Source: Clostridia bacterium | Lineage (GTDB): Bacteria; Bacillota; Clostridia; Christensenellales; Aristaeellaceae | NCBI GenBank assembly: GCA_017512985.1 | Contig: JAFWEJ010000017.1 | Location: forward strand, 113,976 to 177,975 | DNA length: 64,000 bases | Reading direction: 5' to 3' | Part shown: positions 52,218 to 60,269 of the stretch, piece after piece | Layout: each line of letters starts with the position of its first letter | How positions within the stretch are numbered: position 1 is the first letter of the stretch | The notes under the pieces: model-generated | What the model saw: the letters and a program-made list of their open reading frames with translations, nothing else | What the model was told of the DNA's origin: nothing | Databases searched by the model: none | Program-made: the position numbers and the translations under genes

Positions 52218-54227
52218 ATGAGTGAGAACCAAAAGACCTTCTACATCACCACACCGATCTATTATCCGTCCGGCAACATGACGATCGGCCACACCTATAC
52301 GACCGTGGCCGCCGATACCATGACCCGGTTCAAAAAGATGCAGGGTTACGATACCTATTTCCTGACCGGTACGGACGAACACGGCCAGAAGATCGAAAAG
52401 AAGGCGGCCGAGGCCGGCGTGACCCCGATCGAATACGTGGACAAGATCGTGGCGGAGACGCAGGATCTCTGGAAGCTCATGGACATTCAGTACGACGATT
52501 TTATCCGCACCTCCCAGGAACGGCATGTGAAGATCGTGCAGAAGATCTTCCGGCAGTTCTATGAACAGGGAGATATTTACAAGGCTGAGTACGAAGGGAT
52601 GTACTGCACGCCCTGCGAAAGCTTCTGGACGCCCACGCAGCTGATCGAGAAGGACGGGGAGAAGGTCTGCCCGGACTGCGGGCGTCCCTGCCAGCCCATG
52701 AAGGAAGAAAGCTATTTCTTCAAGATGAGCAAATACCAGGACTGGCTGATCGACTATATCGAGACTCATCCTGATTTCATCCAGCCGGCGAAGCGGGCCA
52801 ACGAGATGCTGACCAACTTCCTGCGCCCCGGGCTGCAGGACCTGTGCGTGAGCCGGACCAGCGTCAAATGGGGCGTGCCGGTGGACTTTGATGAAAAGCA
52901 CACGGTATATGTCTGGATCGACGCGCTGAGCAACTATATCACCGCACTGGGATACGGCACGGACCACGACGAACTGTTCCGGAAATACTGGCCGGCGGAC
53001 ATCCACCTGGTCGGTAAGGAGATCGTGCGTTTCCATACGATCTACTGGCCCATCATGCTGCATGCGCTCGGGCTGCCACTGCCGAAACAGGTGTTCGGCC
53101 ACGGCTGGCTGCTGTTCGGCGCAGACCGGATGAGCAAGTCCAAGGGCAACGTGGTCTATCCCGGCCCAATTGTGGCCCGGTACGGCGTGGACGCCCTGCG
53201 GTATTACCTGATGAGGGAGATGCCCTTCGGCTCGGACGGCAACTATACCAACGAATCTTTCCTGATCCGCATGAACGCGGACCTGGCGAACGACCTGGGC
53301 AACCTGGTCAGCCGGACCGTGGCGATGATCGAGAAATATTTCGGCGGTGAACTGCCCGCCTGGACGAACGCCGTGGATCCGGAAACCGATACGCCCCTGA
53401 AGGAGCACTGCGCTGCGCTGCCGGCCCTGGTGGATGAGCAGATGGACAAGCTGCAGTTCTCCCAGGCGCTGGCTGAGATCTGGAAAGTGATCGGCGAATG
53501 CAACAAGTATATCGACGTGACCCAGCCCTGGGTCCTGGGCAAGGATCCGGAAAAGAAGGACCGGCTGGCGAACGTGATGCTGACGCTCGCGGAATGCGTC
53601 CGCTTTGCCGCCGTGCTGATCGGGCCCTTTATGCCCTCCACGCCCGCGCGTATCTTCGCGCAGCTGGGCGTAACGAATGAAAACCTGAAGAGCTGGGACA
53701 GCCTGAAGTCTTTCGGGATTCTGCCCGCAGGCACGAAAGTGCAGAAAGGCGAAGCCCTGTTCCCCCGCATTGACGTGAACAAGGAACTGGAAGCGCTCGC
53801 AGGCGGCAAGGAAGAGAAGAAGGAAGCCAAGGCTGAGGAGAAACAGCAGAAGAAGGAACAGAAAGCTGAAAAGAAGCACGATGAACCGGAATTCCCGGCG
53901 GAAATCGCGATCGATGATTTCTTCAAGTGCAAGATCCAGGTGGCCCGGGTCCTCGCCTGTGAAAAGGTGGAGAAGAGCAGCAAACTGCTGAAGTTCCGCC
54001 TGGGGCTGGGCAAGGACGGGGAACGCACCGTGGTCAGCGGCATCCAGAAATGGTATGAACCGGAACCGCTGGTCGGCACGCAGGTGGCGGTGATTACCAA
54101 CCTGAAGCCCGCGAAACTGGCCGGCATTGAGAGCCAGGGCATGATCCTGTCCGCGATGGACGACAGCGGCAACCTGCGGCTGGTCAGCGTCGGGGAAGGC
54201 GTTGAGGACGGCGCGATCATCGGATGA
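52218..54227 (+). CDS. metG: Methionyl-tRNA synthetase with C-terminal tRNA-binding domain
   Basis: A 669-residue class I synthetase. HIGH-like PIYYPSGNMTIGHTYTTV, zinc knuckle CTPCESFW/CPDCGRPC, KMSKS-type DRMSKSKGNVV, an anticodon-binding helical domain (about 390-510), a Lys/Glu-rich linker (about 530-555) and a C-terminal Trbp111/EMAPII-like domain (IDDFFKCKIQVARVLACEKV, GTQVAVITNLKPAKL, GIESQGMILSA). ATG 52218 has AGGAGGA. It overlaps tatD by 4 bases, a common metG-tatD pairing. Confidence 0.96.
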   Translation: MSENQKTFYITTPIYYPSGNMTIGHTYTTVAADTMTRFKKMQGYDTYFLTGTDEHGQKIEKKAAEAGVTPIEYVDKIVAETQDLWKLMDIQYDDFIRTSQERHVKIVQKIFRQFYEQGDIYKAEYEGMYCTPCESFWTPTQLIEKDGEKVCPDCGRPCQPMKEESYFFKMSKYQDWLIDYIETHPDFIQPAKRANEMLTNFLRPGLQDLCVSRTSVKWGVPVDFDEKHTVYVWIDALSNYITALGYGTDHDELFRKYWPADIHLVGKEIVRFHTIYWPIMLHALGLPLPKQVFGHGWLLFGADRMSKSKGNVVYPGPIVARYGVDALRYYLMREMPFGSDGNYTNESFLIRMNADLANDLGNLVSRTVAMIEKYFGGELPAWTNAVDPETDTPLKEHCAALPALVDEQMDKLQFSQALAEIWKVIGECNKYIDVTQPWVLGKDPEKKDRLANVMLTLAECVRFAAVLIGPFMPSTPARIFAQLGVTNENLKSWDSLKSFGILPAGTKVQKGEALFPRIDVNKELEALAGGKEEKKEAKAEEKQQKKEQKAEKKHDEPEFPAEIAIDDFFKCKIQVARVLACEKVEKSSKLLKFRLGLGKDGERTVVSGIQKWYEPEPLVGTQVAVITNLKPAKLAGIESQGMILSAMDDSGNLRLVSVGEGVEDGAIIG

Positions 54228-54994
54228 CGGAATGGTTTGACAGCCACTGCCATGTGGACGAGGAAGCGTTCGACGAAGACCGGGAGGAGGCCCTTGCCCG
54301 CATGGCGGAGCATGGGGTTACCCGGTACGCGGTGATCGGTTCCGATATGGAGACCTCCCGGCGAGCAATCCGCTTCGCGCGGGATCATGCCGGCGCGGTC
54401 GCTGTCGGCGGAATCCATCCGCATGAGGCGAAGGGTTTCCGGGAGGAGGACGCCGGCGAGATCGCGGACTGGTACCGGAAGGGAAAGATCCGCGCGATCG
54501 GTGAGATCGGCCTGGATTATTACTATGACCACAGCCCCCGGGACGTGCAGCGGGAAGTCTGCATCCGGCAGATGGAACTGGCCTGGGACCTGCAGGCGCC
54601 GGTTGCTTACCACATACGCGACGCGCACGCCGAGATGCTTGAGATCATGAAAAGCATGAAGGGCAGGCTGACCGGCGGGATCATCCACTGCTTCTCCGGC
54701 AGCGCGGAGATCGCGAAGGAGTACCTGAAGCTGGGATACTATATTTCCTTTGCCGGACCGCTGACATTCAAAAAAGCGCCGAAGCTGCAGGAAGCCTGCC
54801 GGATCATTCCGAAGGACCGCCTGCTGATTGAGACGGACAGTCCCTATATGGCGCCGGAACCGGTGCGGGGCAGGCGGAACGAGCCGGCAAACGTCCGGTA
54901 TGTCGGGATGAAAATGGCGGAGATCCGCGGGGAAGATCCGGAAGAGGTCGCTGCCTATACGACGGAAAACGCGATGAAAGTATATGGGTTATGA
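54224..54994 (+). CDS. tatD: TatD family deoxyribonuclease
   Basis: A 256-residue TIM-barrel metal hydrolase. Metal motifs DSHCHVDEEAFD, the Glu in AIGEIGLDYYYD, the histidines in AYHIRDAHAEM and IHCFSGSAEIAK, and the Asp in LLIETDSPYMAPEPVRG. Family members act as 3'-5' exonucleases in DNA repair. It ends the rplU-metG gene run and is followed by a terminator. Confidence 0.94.
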   Translation: MTEWFDSHCHVDEEAFDEDREEALARMAEHGVTRYAVIGSDMETSRRAIRFARDHAGAVAVGGIHPHEAKGFREEDAGEIADWYRKGKIRAIGEIGLDYYYDHSPRDVQREVCIRQMELAWDLQAPVAYHIRDAHAEMLEIMKSMKGRLTGGIIHCFSGSAEIAKEYLKLGYYISFAGPLTFKKAPKLQEACRIIPKDRLLIETDSPYMAPEPVRGRRNEPANVRYVGMKMAEIRGEDPEEVAAYTTENAMKVYGL

Positions 54995-54998
54995 TGTG

Positions 54999-55029
54999 CA
55001 CGGCTCTTGTGAAAGGGCTGTGTTTTTTT
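54999..55029 (+). terminator. Rho-independent terminator after tatD
   Basis: CACGGCTCTT (54999-55008), loop GTGA, AAGGGCTGTG (55013-55022) with two G-U pairs, then seven Ts. Confidence 0.9.
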
Positions 55030-55035
55030 GTGTTT

Positions 55036-55200
55036 ACCGGTTCTTTAACGCTCGCTGGCAGGGGTATTCAATGCGGCGGGTCGCTTCCGCTTGTTTCGGG
55101 CCACAACGGTTCTAAGCTCTGACTTCGCCAAAGGCTTGTCAATCGCTAAGAACCGGTGCCCTCAAAGCCCGCGCATTCGAACACCCCGCCGCGCTCGCTG
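55036..55200. repeat. Noncoding element with interleaved inverted repeats
   Basis: ACCGGTTCTT (55036-55045) is repeated inverted as AAGAACCGGT (55148-55157). A 20-base arm at 55061-55080 (GGGGTATTCAATGCGGCGGG) has an imperfect inverted copy at 55168-55187. The pairs interleave, so they cannot both form nested stems. GCTCGCTG also occurs directly at 55050-55057 and 55193-55200. The stretch 55030-55287 has no plausible gene. It may be a small dispersed element or a structured RNA. Confidence 0.45.
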
Positions 55201-55287
55201 TTGCGTGGTCGTGTGGGTGTCTGAATCCTGTTTCTGTGTAGGCAAACATACTGAATTATGGTAATATTATTCAAACGGAGGTGCGGC

Positions 55288-57456
55288 ATGGGAAAGATCG
55301 TTGTGGTGGCTGAGAAACCCAGCGTGGGCAGGGATATTGCCCGGGTGCTCGGCTGCCGGACCAATGGGGACGGGTGCCTGATCGGCGAGAAGCATATCGT
55401 CACGTGGGCGGTCGGCCATCTGGTCACGCTTGCGGAGCCGGACGAGCTGGACCCGAAGTATAAGAAGTGGTCCTTTGACACGCTGCCGATCCTTCCCGAA
55501 ACCATTCCGCTGAAGGTTATCTCCGGCACAAAAAGCCAGTACAGCAAGGTAAAGAAACTGATCAACGACAAGGAGACGGATTCGCTGATCTGCGCGACAG
55601 ACGCGGGGCGGGAAGGCGAGCTGATTTTCCGGTATATCTATGAAAAAGCCGGCTGCAAAAAGCCGTTCCAGCGCCTGTGGATCTCTTCCATGACGGACGA
55701 AGCGATTACGGAAGGATTCCGGGAGCTCCGGCCCGGCGCGGATTACGACGGCCTGTATGAGAGCGCCCGGTGCAGGAGCAGGGCGGACTGGCTGGTCGGG
55801 ATGAACGCCAGCCGGGCGTTTACGCTGAAATACAATACGCTGCTTTCCATCGGCCGCGTCCAGACGCCGACCCTGGCAATCCTGGTGAAACGGCGGAAAG
55901 AGATTGAGAACTTCAAACCGGAAGGATTCTGCACGCTGACAGCCGATTTCGGGGATTACAGCGGCGTGTACTTTTCCGATAAACTGGATCCGGATACGCA
56001 CCTGAAGCAGAAAGCGGACGCGGAAGCGATTGCCGCCGAAGTAAAAGGGAAGACCGGTACGGTAATCCAGGCGGAAACGACCCGGAAGAAGGAAGCGCCT
56101 CCCCAGTTGTACGACCTGACCAGCCTGCAGCGGGACGCCAACAAAATGCTGGGATTCACAGCGGACAAGACGCTGAAGACCGCCCAGAGCCTGTATGAAA
56201 AGCACAAGGCGCTGACCTATCCGAGGACGGACAGCCGGTATCTGCCTCCGGATATGATCCCGCGGGTGGTGCAGACGATGAAGCTGCTGCCGGAAGCCTA
56301 CCAGAGGTTTGTACCCGGCGCGCTGCCCGACGGCAAGCTGCCTGTGAGCAAGCGCACGATCGACAAGATGAAGGTGACCGACCACCACGCGATCATTCCA
56401 ACGGCAAAGAAGGCGGATCCGTCCAAATTCAGCGAGGAAGAGCGGAAGCTCTTTGACATGGTAGCCCGCCGGATGCTGACCGCTTTTTATCCGTGGTGCG
56501 AATACGACGCGACGAAGATCATTACGAAGGTTGAAGATCACACTTTCCGCACCACAGGCAAGGTGATCGTGAACAACGGATGGCACGACGTGCCCCCGCT
56601 GGAAAATCCGCCCAAGGCAAAAAAGAAATCCGCCGAGGAAGGCGAGAGCGAGAATCCGCTGCCGCCGCTGGCAGAAGGCGACACGAGGACAGTCAGGAAG
56701 ACCGTTGTCAAAGAAGACAAGACCAAGCCGCCGGCCCCGCATACAGACGCCAGCCTGCTGGCCGCAATGGAGACAGCCGGAAAGGAACTGGACGACGAGG
56801 AACTGGTCCGGGAAATGAAGGGCAGCGGGATCGGAACGCCGGCCACACGCGCGGCAATCATAGAGCGGCTGCTGAAGGTCGGATACGCCCAGCGGAAGGG
56901 AAAGACCCTGAACGCGACAGACAAGGGCGTCATGCTGATTGACGTGGTTCCGGGAGAACTGTCCAGCCCGGAAATGACCGGGAAATGGGAACTTGCCCTG
57001 CACAGGATCACAGACGGAGAACAGGATCCGGACCGCTTTATGGACGGTATTGTCCGCATGAGCGGTTTTCTGGTAAACTATGCAAAGGAAACCGCTGCTT
57101 CCGTTGCGTTCCCGGCGGAAGAGAAACGCTACGGAAAGGCCGGCGGCAAAGGAACGCCGGCGGCGCTCCTGCCGGGTGCTGTCTGCCCGGTGTGCGGCAA
57201 AGGCGGCCTGCGGGAGAACGGGTACGCATTCGGATGCACGGAGAAGGGCTGCAACTGCACGATCTGGAAAGACTGCCTGCAGAAGGGCGGAGGGCCCGCG
57301 ATCACCGGGAAGCTGCTGCTCCTGCTGCTGGAAAAGAAGCAGCTGCAGGGTTCCACGGGCATCCTGATGATCCGGGAAGGAAAGATCCTCTTTTATCCCA
57401 ACGGCAGCGAAACGCCTTCCGTGGAACGTTCCCTGATTTATGTCAAACAGCACTGA
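55288..57456 (+). CDS. topB: DNA topoisomerase III
   Basis: A 722-residue type IA topoisomerase. Toprim domain: VVVAEKPSVGRDIARVLG with the catalytic Glu and CATDAGREGELIFRYIY with the DxD-type acidic pair. Active-site tyrosine in LTYPRTDSRYLPPDM, TDHHAIIPTAKK, and SGIGTPATRAAIIERL. A C-terminal zinc knuckle (CPVCGKGGLRENGYAFGC) follows. ATG 55288 has CGGAGGTG upstream. TopB of Firmicutes decatenates DNA; similar enzymes also ride on mobile elements, but no mobility genes are near. Confidence 0.95.
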   Translation: MGKIVVVAEKPSVGRDIARVLGCRTNGDGCLIGEKHIVTWAVGHLVTLAEPDELDPKYKKWSFDTLPILPETIPLKVISGTKSQYSKVKKLINDKETDSLICATDAGREGELIFRYIYEKAGCKKPFQRLWISSMTDEAITEGFRELRPGADYDGLYESARCRSRADWLVGMNASRAFTLKYNTLLSIGRVQTPTLAILVKRRKEIENFKPEGFCTLTADFGDYSGVYFSDKLDPDTHLKQKADAEAIAAEVKGKTGTVIQAETTRKKEAPPQLYDLTSLQRDANKMLGFTADKTLKTAQSLYEKHKALTYPRTDSRYLPPDMIPRVVQTMKLLPEAYQRFVPGALPDGKLPVSKRTIDKMKVTDHHAIIPTAKKADPSKFSEEERKLFDMVARRMLTAFYPWCEYDATKIITKVEDHTFRTTGKVIVNNGWHDVPPLENPPKAKKKSAEEGESENPLPPLAEGDTRTVRKTVVKEDKTKPPAPHTDASLLAAMETAGKELDDEELVREMKGSGIGTPATRAAIIERLLKVGYAQRKGKTLNATDKGVMLIDVVPGELSSPEMTGKWELALHRITDGEQDPDRFMDGIVRMSGFLVNYAKETAASVAFPAEEKRYGKAGGKGTPAALLPGAVCPVCGKGGLRENGYAFGCTEKGCNCTIWKDCLQKGGGPAITGKLLLLLLEKKQLQGSTGILMIREGKILFYPNGSETPSVERSLIYVKQH

Positions 57457-57473
57457 GAAAGGAAGACACGCCC

Positions 57474-57818
57474 ATGATGAACGGATACGACAAACAGGAA
57501 GCAATGGAATTCATCCTGAAAAGGATCCGTGCGAAGGATCATCCGGAACTGGCGGACAGCCTTCCGGAACTGATCAGCCAGACGATCGACGCGGACATGG
57601 CCTATATGCATGAGAACCATGTGATTGACGAGGACGGAAACGCCGGCACGGAATACTACGAGGATGACGACGCCTTTGAGTATATGGTTGAAAAGCTGGC
57701 GGCAGATAACAAGCTGGACCCGGTCAGGGCGGTCAAGCTTGCGTCCCTGGTCGACGATTATATGGATTACCAGCAGGAATACCTGGAGTCCAAAGGCCTG
57801 GTGGGCTGGGACCACTGA
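57474..57818 (+). CDS. Small acidic protein of unknown function
   Basis: 114 residues, helical and acidic: start DKQEAMEFILKRIRAKD, then LPELISQTIDADMAYMHEN, an acidic bend (YYEDDDAFEYMVEKLA) and the end DYMDYQQEYLESKGLVGWDH. AAGGAAG precedes ATG 57474; ATG 57477 is an equal choice. It is 17 bases after topB and 18 before the pyruvyl transferase gene, so they form one transcript. No family recognised. Confidence 0.7.
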   Translation: MMNGYDKQEAMEFILKRIRAKDHPELADSLPELISQTIDADMAYMHENHVIDEDGNAGTEYYEDDDAFEYMVEKLAADNKLDPVRAVKLASLVDDYMDYQQEYLESKGLVGWDH

Positions 57819-57836
57819 CGGACAGGGAGAACGGAC

Positions 57837-58883
57837 ATGGCCGGAATAGGGATTATCACATTCCTGCACAATGACAATTTCGGTTCCGCACTCCAAGCTT
57901 ACGCCCTGCAGCGGACCGTGCGGGAACTGGGATATGAATGCTTTCATCTGGACTACCAGCCGGACCGGGCGGAAAAGATCCGGAACCTGCTGGCGAGCGG
58001 GAACAACCCGAAGCTGATCCTCGAGGGAATCCGGAAACGGGAGGTCAGGGCTGACCAAAGCGGCGCGCGCCGTAAAAGCGAAGCAATTCCAGCGTTTTAT
58101 CAGCGCAGGATGCGGCTGAGCCCGCCCTGCCGGAACCGGAGGGAACTGCGGGAGGCCGGCAGGAACTGTGACCTGCTGCTGTGCGGCAGCGATCAGATCT
58201 GGAATCCGGTGTGGCTGAATCCCGCCTATTTTCTCACATTTGCAGATAATGACATTCCCAAAGCCGCTTATGCGGCCAGCCTAGGCGTCAGCCGGCTGCC
58301 AAAGGCGGCCAAGATCCGTAAAATCCGCCGCTGGACCCGGGATTTCCGCGCGATTTCCATCCGCGAGCAGGAAGGCGCGGACCTTCTTGAGCAGATGACG
58401 GGGAGAAAAGCTCCGGTTATGCCGGATCCGGTCTGCCTGCTTTCCGCGGAAGAATGGAATGAGATCGCGGGGAAGGAACCGGACGGGGAACCTTACCTGC
58501 TGTGTTACTTTATCGGAAGCAATCCGGATTACCGGGACAGGGTCCGGACGCTGCAGCAGGAGACCGGCCTGCGGGTGCTTGTGCTTCCTGTAACCGCAGA
58601 GAGTTACCGGAGCGGATACGAACTGCTGGACGGCGCGGGGCCGGAGGATTTCCTGTCAGCAGTCCGCGGGGCTTCGATGTTCTGCACGGACAGCTTCCAC
58701 GGCCTGGTTTTCGGAACGCTGTACGGAATCCGGACAGAACTGATACGCAGGTACCGGGAAGATGATCCGGAAAGCAAAAACAGCCGCGTGGATCATTTCC
58801 GGCGGCTGGCTGCGGAGAAGGGGATGGCCGAACTGCGGACGGCAGGCAGGGAATGGCTGAAGGATGTAATTCAGAATTCATAA
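57837..58883 (+). CDS. Polysaccharide pyruvyl transferase family protein
   Basis: A 348-residue protein of the CsaB/WcaK-like family: NFGSALQAYALQRTVRELGYECF at the start, LLCGSDQIWNPVW, AAYAASLGVSRLP, ISIREQEGADLLEQ, MPDPVCLLSAEEW, and the late TDSFHGLVFGTLYG. Members add pyruvate ketals to surface polysaccharides. The last codons (VIQNS, stop) are made by a heptameric repeat array. Two glycosyltransferases lie nearby on the other strand, so a surface polysaccharide role is plausible. Confidence 0.88.
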   Translation: MAGIGIITFLHNDNFGSALQAYALQRTVRELGYECFHLDYQPDRAEKIRNLLASGNNPKLILEGIRKREVRADQSGARRKSEAIPAFYQRRMRLSPPCRNRRELREAGRNCDLLLCGSDQIWNPVWLNPAYFLTFADNDIPKAAYAASLGVSRLPKAAKIRKIRRWTRDFRAISIREQEGADLLEQMTGRKAPVMPDPVCLLSAEEWNEIAGKEPDGEPYLLCYFIGSNPDYRDRVRTLQQETGLRVLVLPVTAESYRSGYELLDGAGPEDFLSAVRGASMFCTDSFHGLVFGTLYGIRTELIRRYREDDPESKNSRVDHFRRLAAEKGMAELRTAGREWLKDVIQNS

Positions 58884-58909
58884 TTCAGAATTCATAATTC
58901 AGAATGAAC
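58868..58909 (+). repeat. Heptameric repeat array encoding the pyruvyl transferase C-terminus
   Basis: AATTCAG, AATTCAT, AATTCAG, AATTCAT, AATTCAG, AATGAAC. The gene's TAA (58881-58883) lies within the second and third units. Largest array of this family in the window. Confidence 0.85.
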
Positions 58910-58977
58910 GACAGTTTTTCTAACGAAACTGTATTCTGCTTACAACGAGCAGTTGTATTTCTGAGTAAAAAAGGCAA

Positions 58978-59010
58978 TGAAAAACCCGTCTGCTGCACAA
59001 CAGACGGGTT
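58978..59010 (-). terminator. Rho-independent terminator of rpmB
   Basis: On the minus strand AACCCGTCTG (59010-59001), 8-base loop, CAGACGGGTT (58992-58983), then a T run. Confidence 0.88.
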
Positions 59011-59029
59011 GATCTTTTCATTCAGGGGC

Positions 59030-59242
59030 TCAGGCCTCTTCGTGAATCTTGGGCAGTGCGCGCTGCACATTGCCGCTGCGCAGGCAACGGGTGCACACGT
59101 TCATCCGCCTGGCGGTGCCATTGACCATCACACGAACGCTCTGCACATTGGGCGCCCAGATCCGATGGCTCTTGCGGTTGGAGTGGCTGACGTTGTTGCC
59201 GTTCAGCGTGCCCTTTTCGCAAATCTCACAAAACTTACCCAT
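59030..59242 (-). CDS. rpmB: 50S ribosomal protein bL28, zinc-binding type
   Basis: 70 residues. GKFCEICEKGTLNGNNVSHS, NRKSHRIWAPNVQSVRV and VCTRCLRSGNVQRA are the bL28 hallmarks. Both CxxC pairs are present, so this is the zinc-binding (C+) form. ATG 59242 has GAGGAGG 9 bases upstream. Monocistronic with own promoter and terminator, as is usual in Firmicutes. Confidence 0.96.
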   Translation of the reverse strand: MGKFCEICEKGTLNGNNVSHSNRKSHRIWAPNVQSVRVMVNGTARRMNVCTRCLRSGNVQRALPKIHEEA

Positions 59243-59286
59243 GGAAATCATCCTCCTCGTTGGAGTGTTACACATCAAGCCTAACT

Positions 59287-59315
59287 ATGATATCACGGCC
59301 GAATTTAAATTGCAA
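59287..59315 (-). promoter_or_regulatory. Promoter of rpmB
   Basis: On the minus strand -35 TTGCAA (59310-59315), 17-base spacer, -10 TATCAT (59287-59292). It lies directly behind the glycosyltransferase stop codon. Confidence 0.8.
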
Positions 59316-59336
59316 GCAGTTTTTTTGCGAAATCTT

Positions 59337-60269
59337 TTACCCGAAAAGGATCTGGCCGAGGCGGGTAACCGGGTTCTGCATCACGCAGCCCATCCTGCGG
59401 ACAGCCAGTACCCGGGGGATTTTTTTCATGCGCCGAGTGGAAAGATAAGCGTCCACGATTTCCCGCGCCCGGGGAGGCAGCTCTTCGCCGCAGAGTTTCC
59501 TGAATACCATGGCATGCGTATAGGTCAGCAGGATACGGCGCTTCGCGCTTTTACGGTCCCTAAGGGCGGCAATCCCCCGGGCCGGCAGCGAACGCGCGCT
59601 CGCACCGATTACGTTGCCTCCATGCTGGCGGTAACGCGTCAGCGGCTGACCGACAAAGGCGATCCGGCCGAAGGAAGCGGCGGTCAGCGCGATGAACCAG
59701 TCATGCATGAAAAGGTCTTTGGCCCTGGCGTGGGCGGAGACCAGTTTACGGAGAGGCTCGTTCATGATCAGGGTACAGCCCGTGACATTGTTCTGGACCA
59801 GGAGCTGCTGCAGGGAGACGGCGGCGGGATCCCATCCCTGGTGGCGGAAAAAGCTGCCGCCGATTTTTTCACCGGCTTCATTGATCAGGGAACAGTCGGA
59901 ATGGACCAGCAGGGGCATATCTCTGCCGTACTCTTTTTCCAGATCCAGAAGCGCCTGTTTCAGTACGCCGATCTTCTCCGGCTCCCATACGTCATCCTGA
60001 TCGCACAGGAGGCAACAGTCCGCATTTGCCTGCCGGATCAGCGAAAGAAAGTTGCAGGCAGCGCCCAGGCGCATTCCCTGTTCCGCGCCGAAGAGAAAAC
60101 GGCCGTCCCGGGCGGCGGCTTCACTGAGGATTGCCTGCGTGCCGTCTGTTGAGCCGTCGTCCTGCATGAGCACGAAAAAATCCCGGTCCGACTGAGACCG
60201 GAGAGACTCCAGGAGTTCCGGGAGATGGACGCTGCCGTTGAAGACGGCCAGCAGGACGGCGGTTTTCAC
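59337..60269 (-). CDS. Family 2 glycosyltransferase
   Basis: A 310-residue GT-A enzyme. KTAVLLAVFNGSVHLPELLES at the start, MQDDGSTDGTQAIL, LCDQDDVWEPEKI (the DxD-like metal motif), VTGCTLIMNEPL, HDWFIALTAASFG and LTRYRQHGGNVIG. The pattern is that of rhamnosyl- and similar transferases for surface polysaccharides. GTG 60269 was chosen because it overlaps the upstream stop (GTGA) and has GGGGGA upstream; ATG 60284 lacks a ribosome site. Confidence 0.87.
   Translation of the reverse strand: MKTAVLLAVFNGSVHLPELLESLRSQSDRDFFVLMQDDGSTDGTQAILSEAAARDGRFLFGAEQGMRLGAACNFLSLIRQANADCCLLCDQDDVWEPEKIGVLKQALLDLEKEYGRDMPLLVHSDCSLINEAGEKIGGSFFRHQGWDPAAVSLQQLLVQNNVTGCTLIMNEPLRKLVSAHARAKDLFMHDWFIALTAASFGRIAFVGQPLTRYRQHGGNVIGASARSLPARGIAALRDRKSAKRRILLTYTHAMVFRKLCGEELPPRAREIVDAYLSTRRMKKIPRVLAVRRMGCVMQNPVTRLGQILFG

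Noticed and set aside
55030-55257. tRNA or small ORF in the tatD-topB gap
   Set aside because: No cloverleaf with a GTTC-containing T arm and acceptor stem could be built, and frames lack ribosome sites and codon structure.
55288-57456. Topoisomerase III as part of an integrated conjugative element
   Set aside because: No relaxase, conjugation, integrase or attachment-site repeats are seen in the window; composition matches neighbours.
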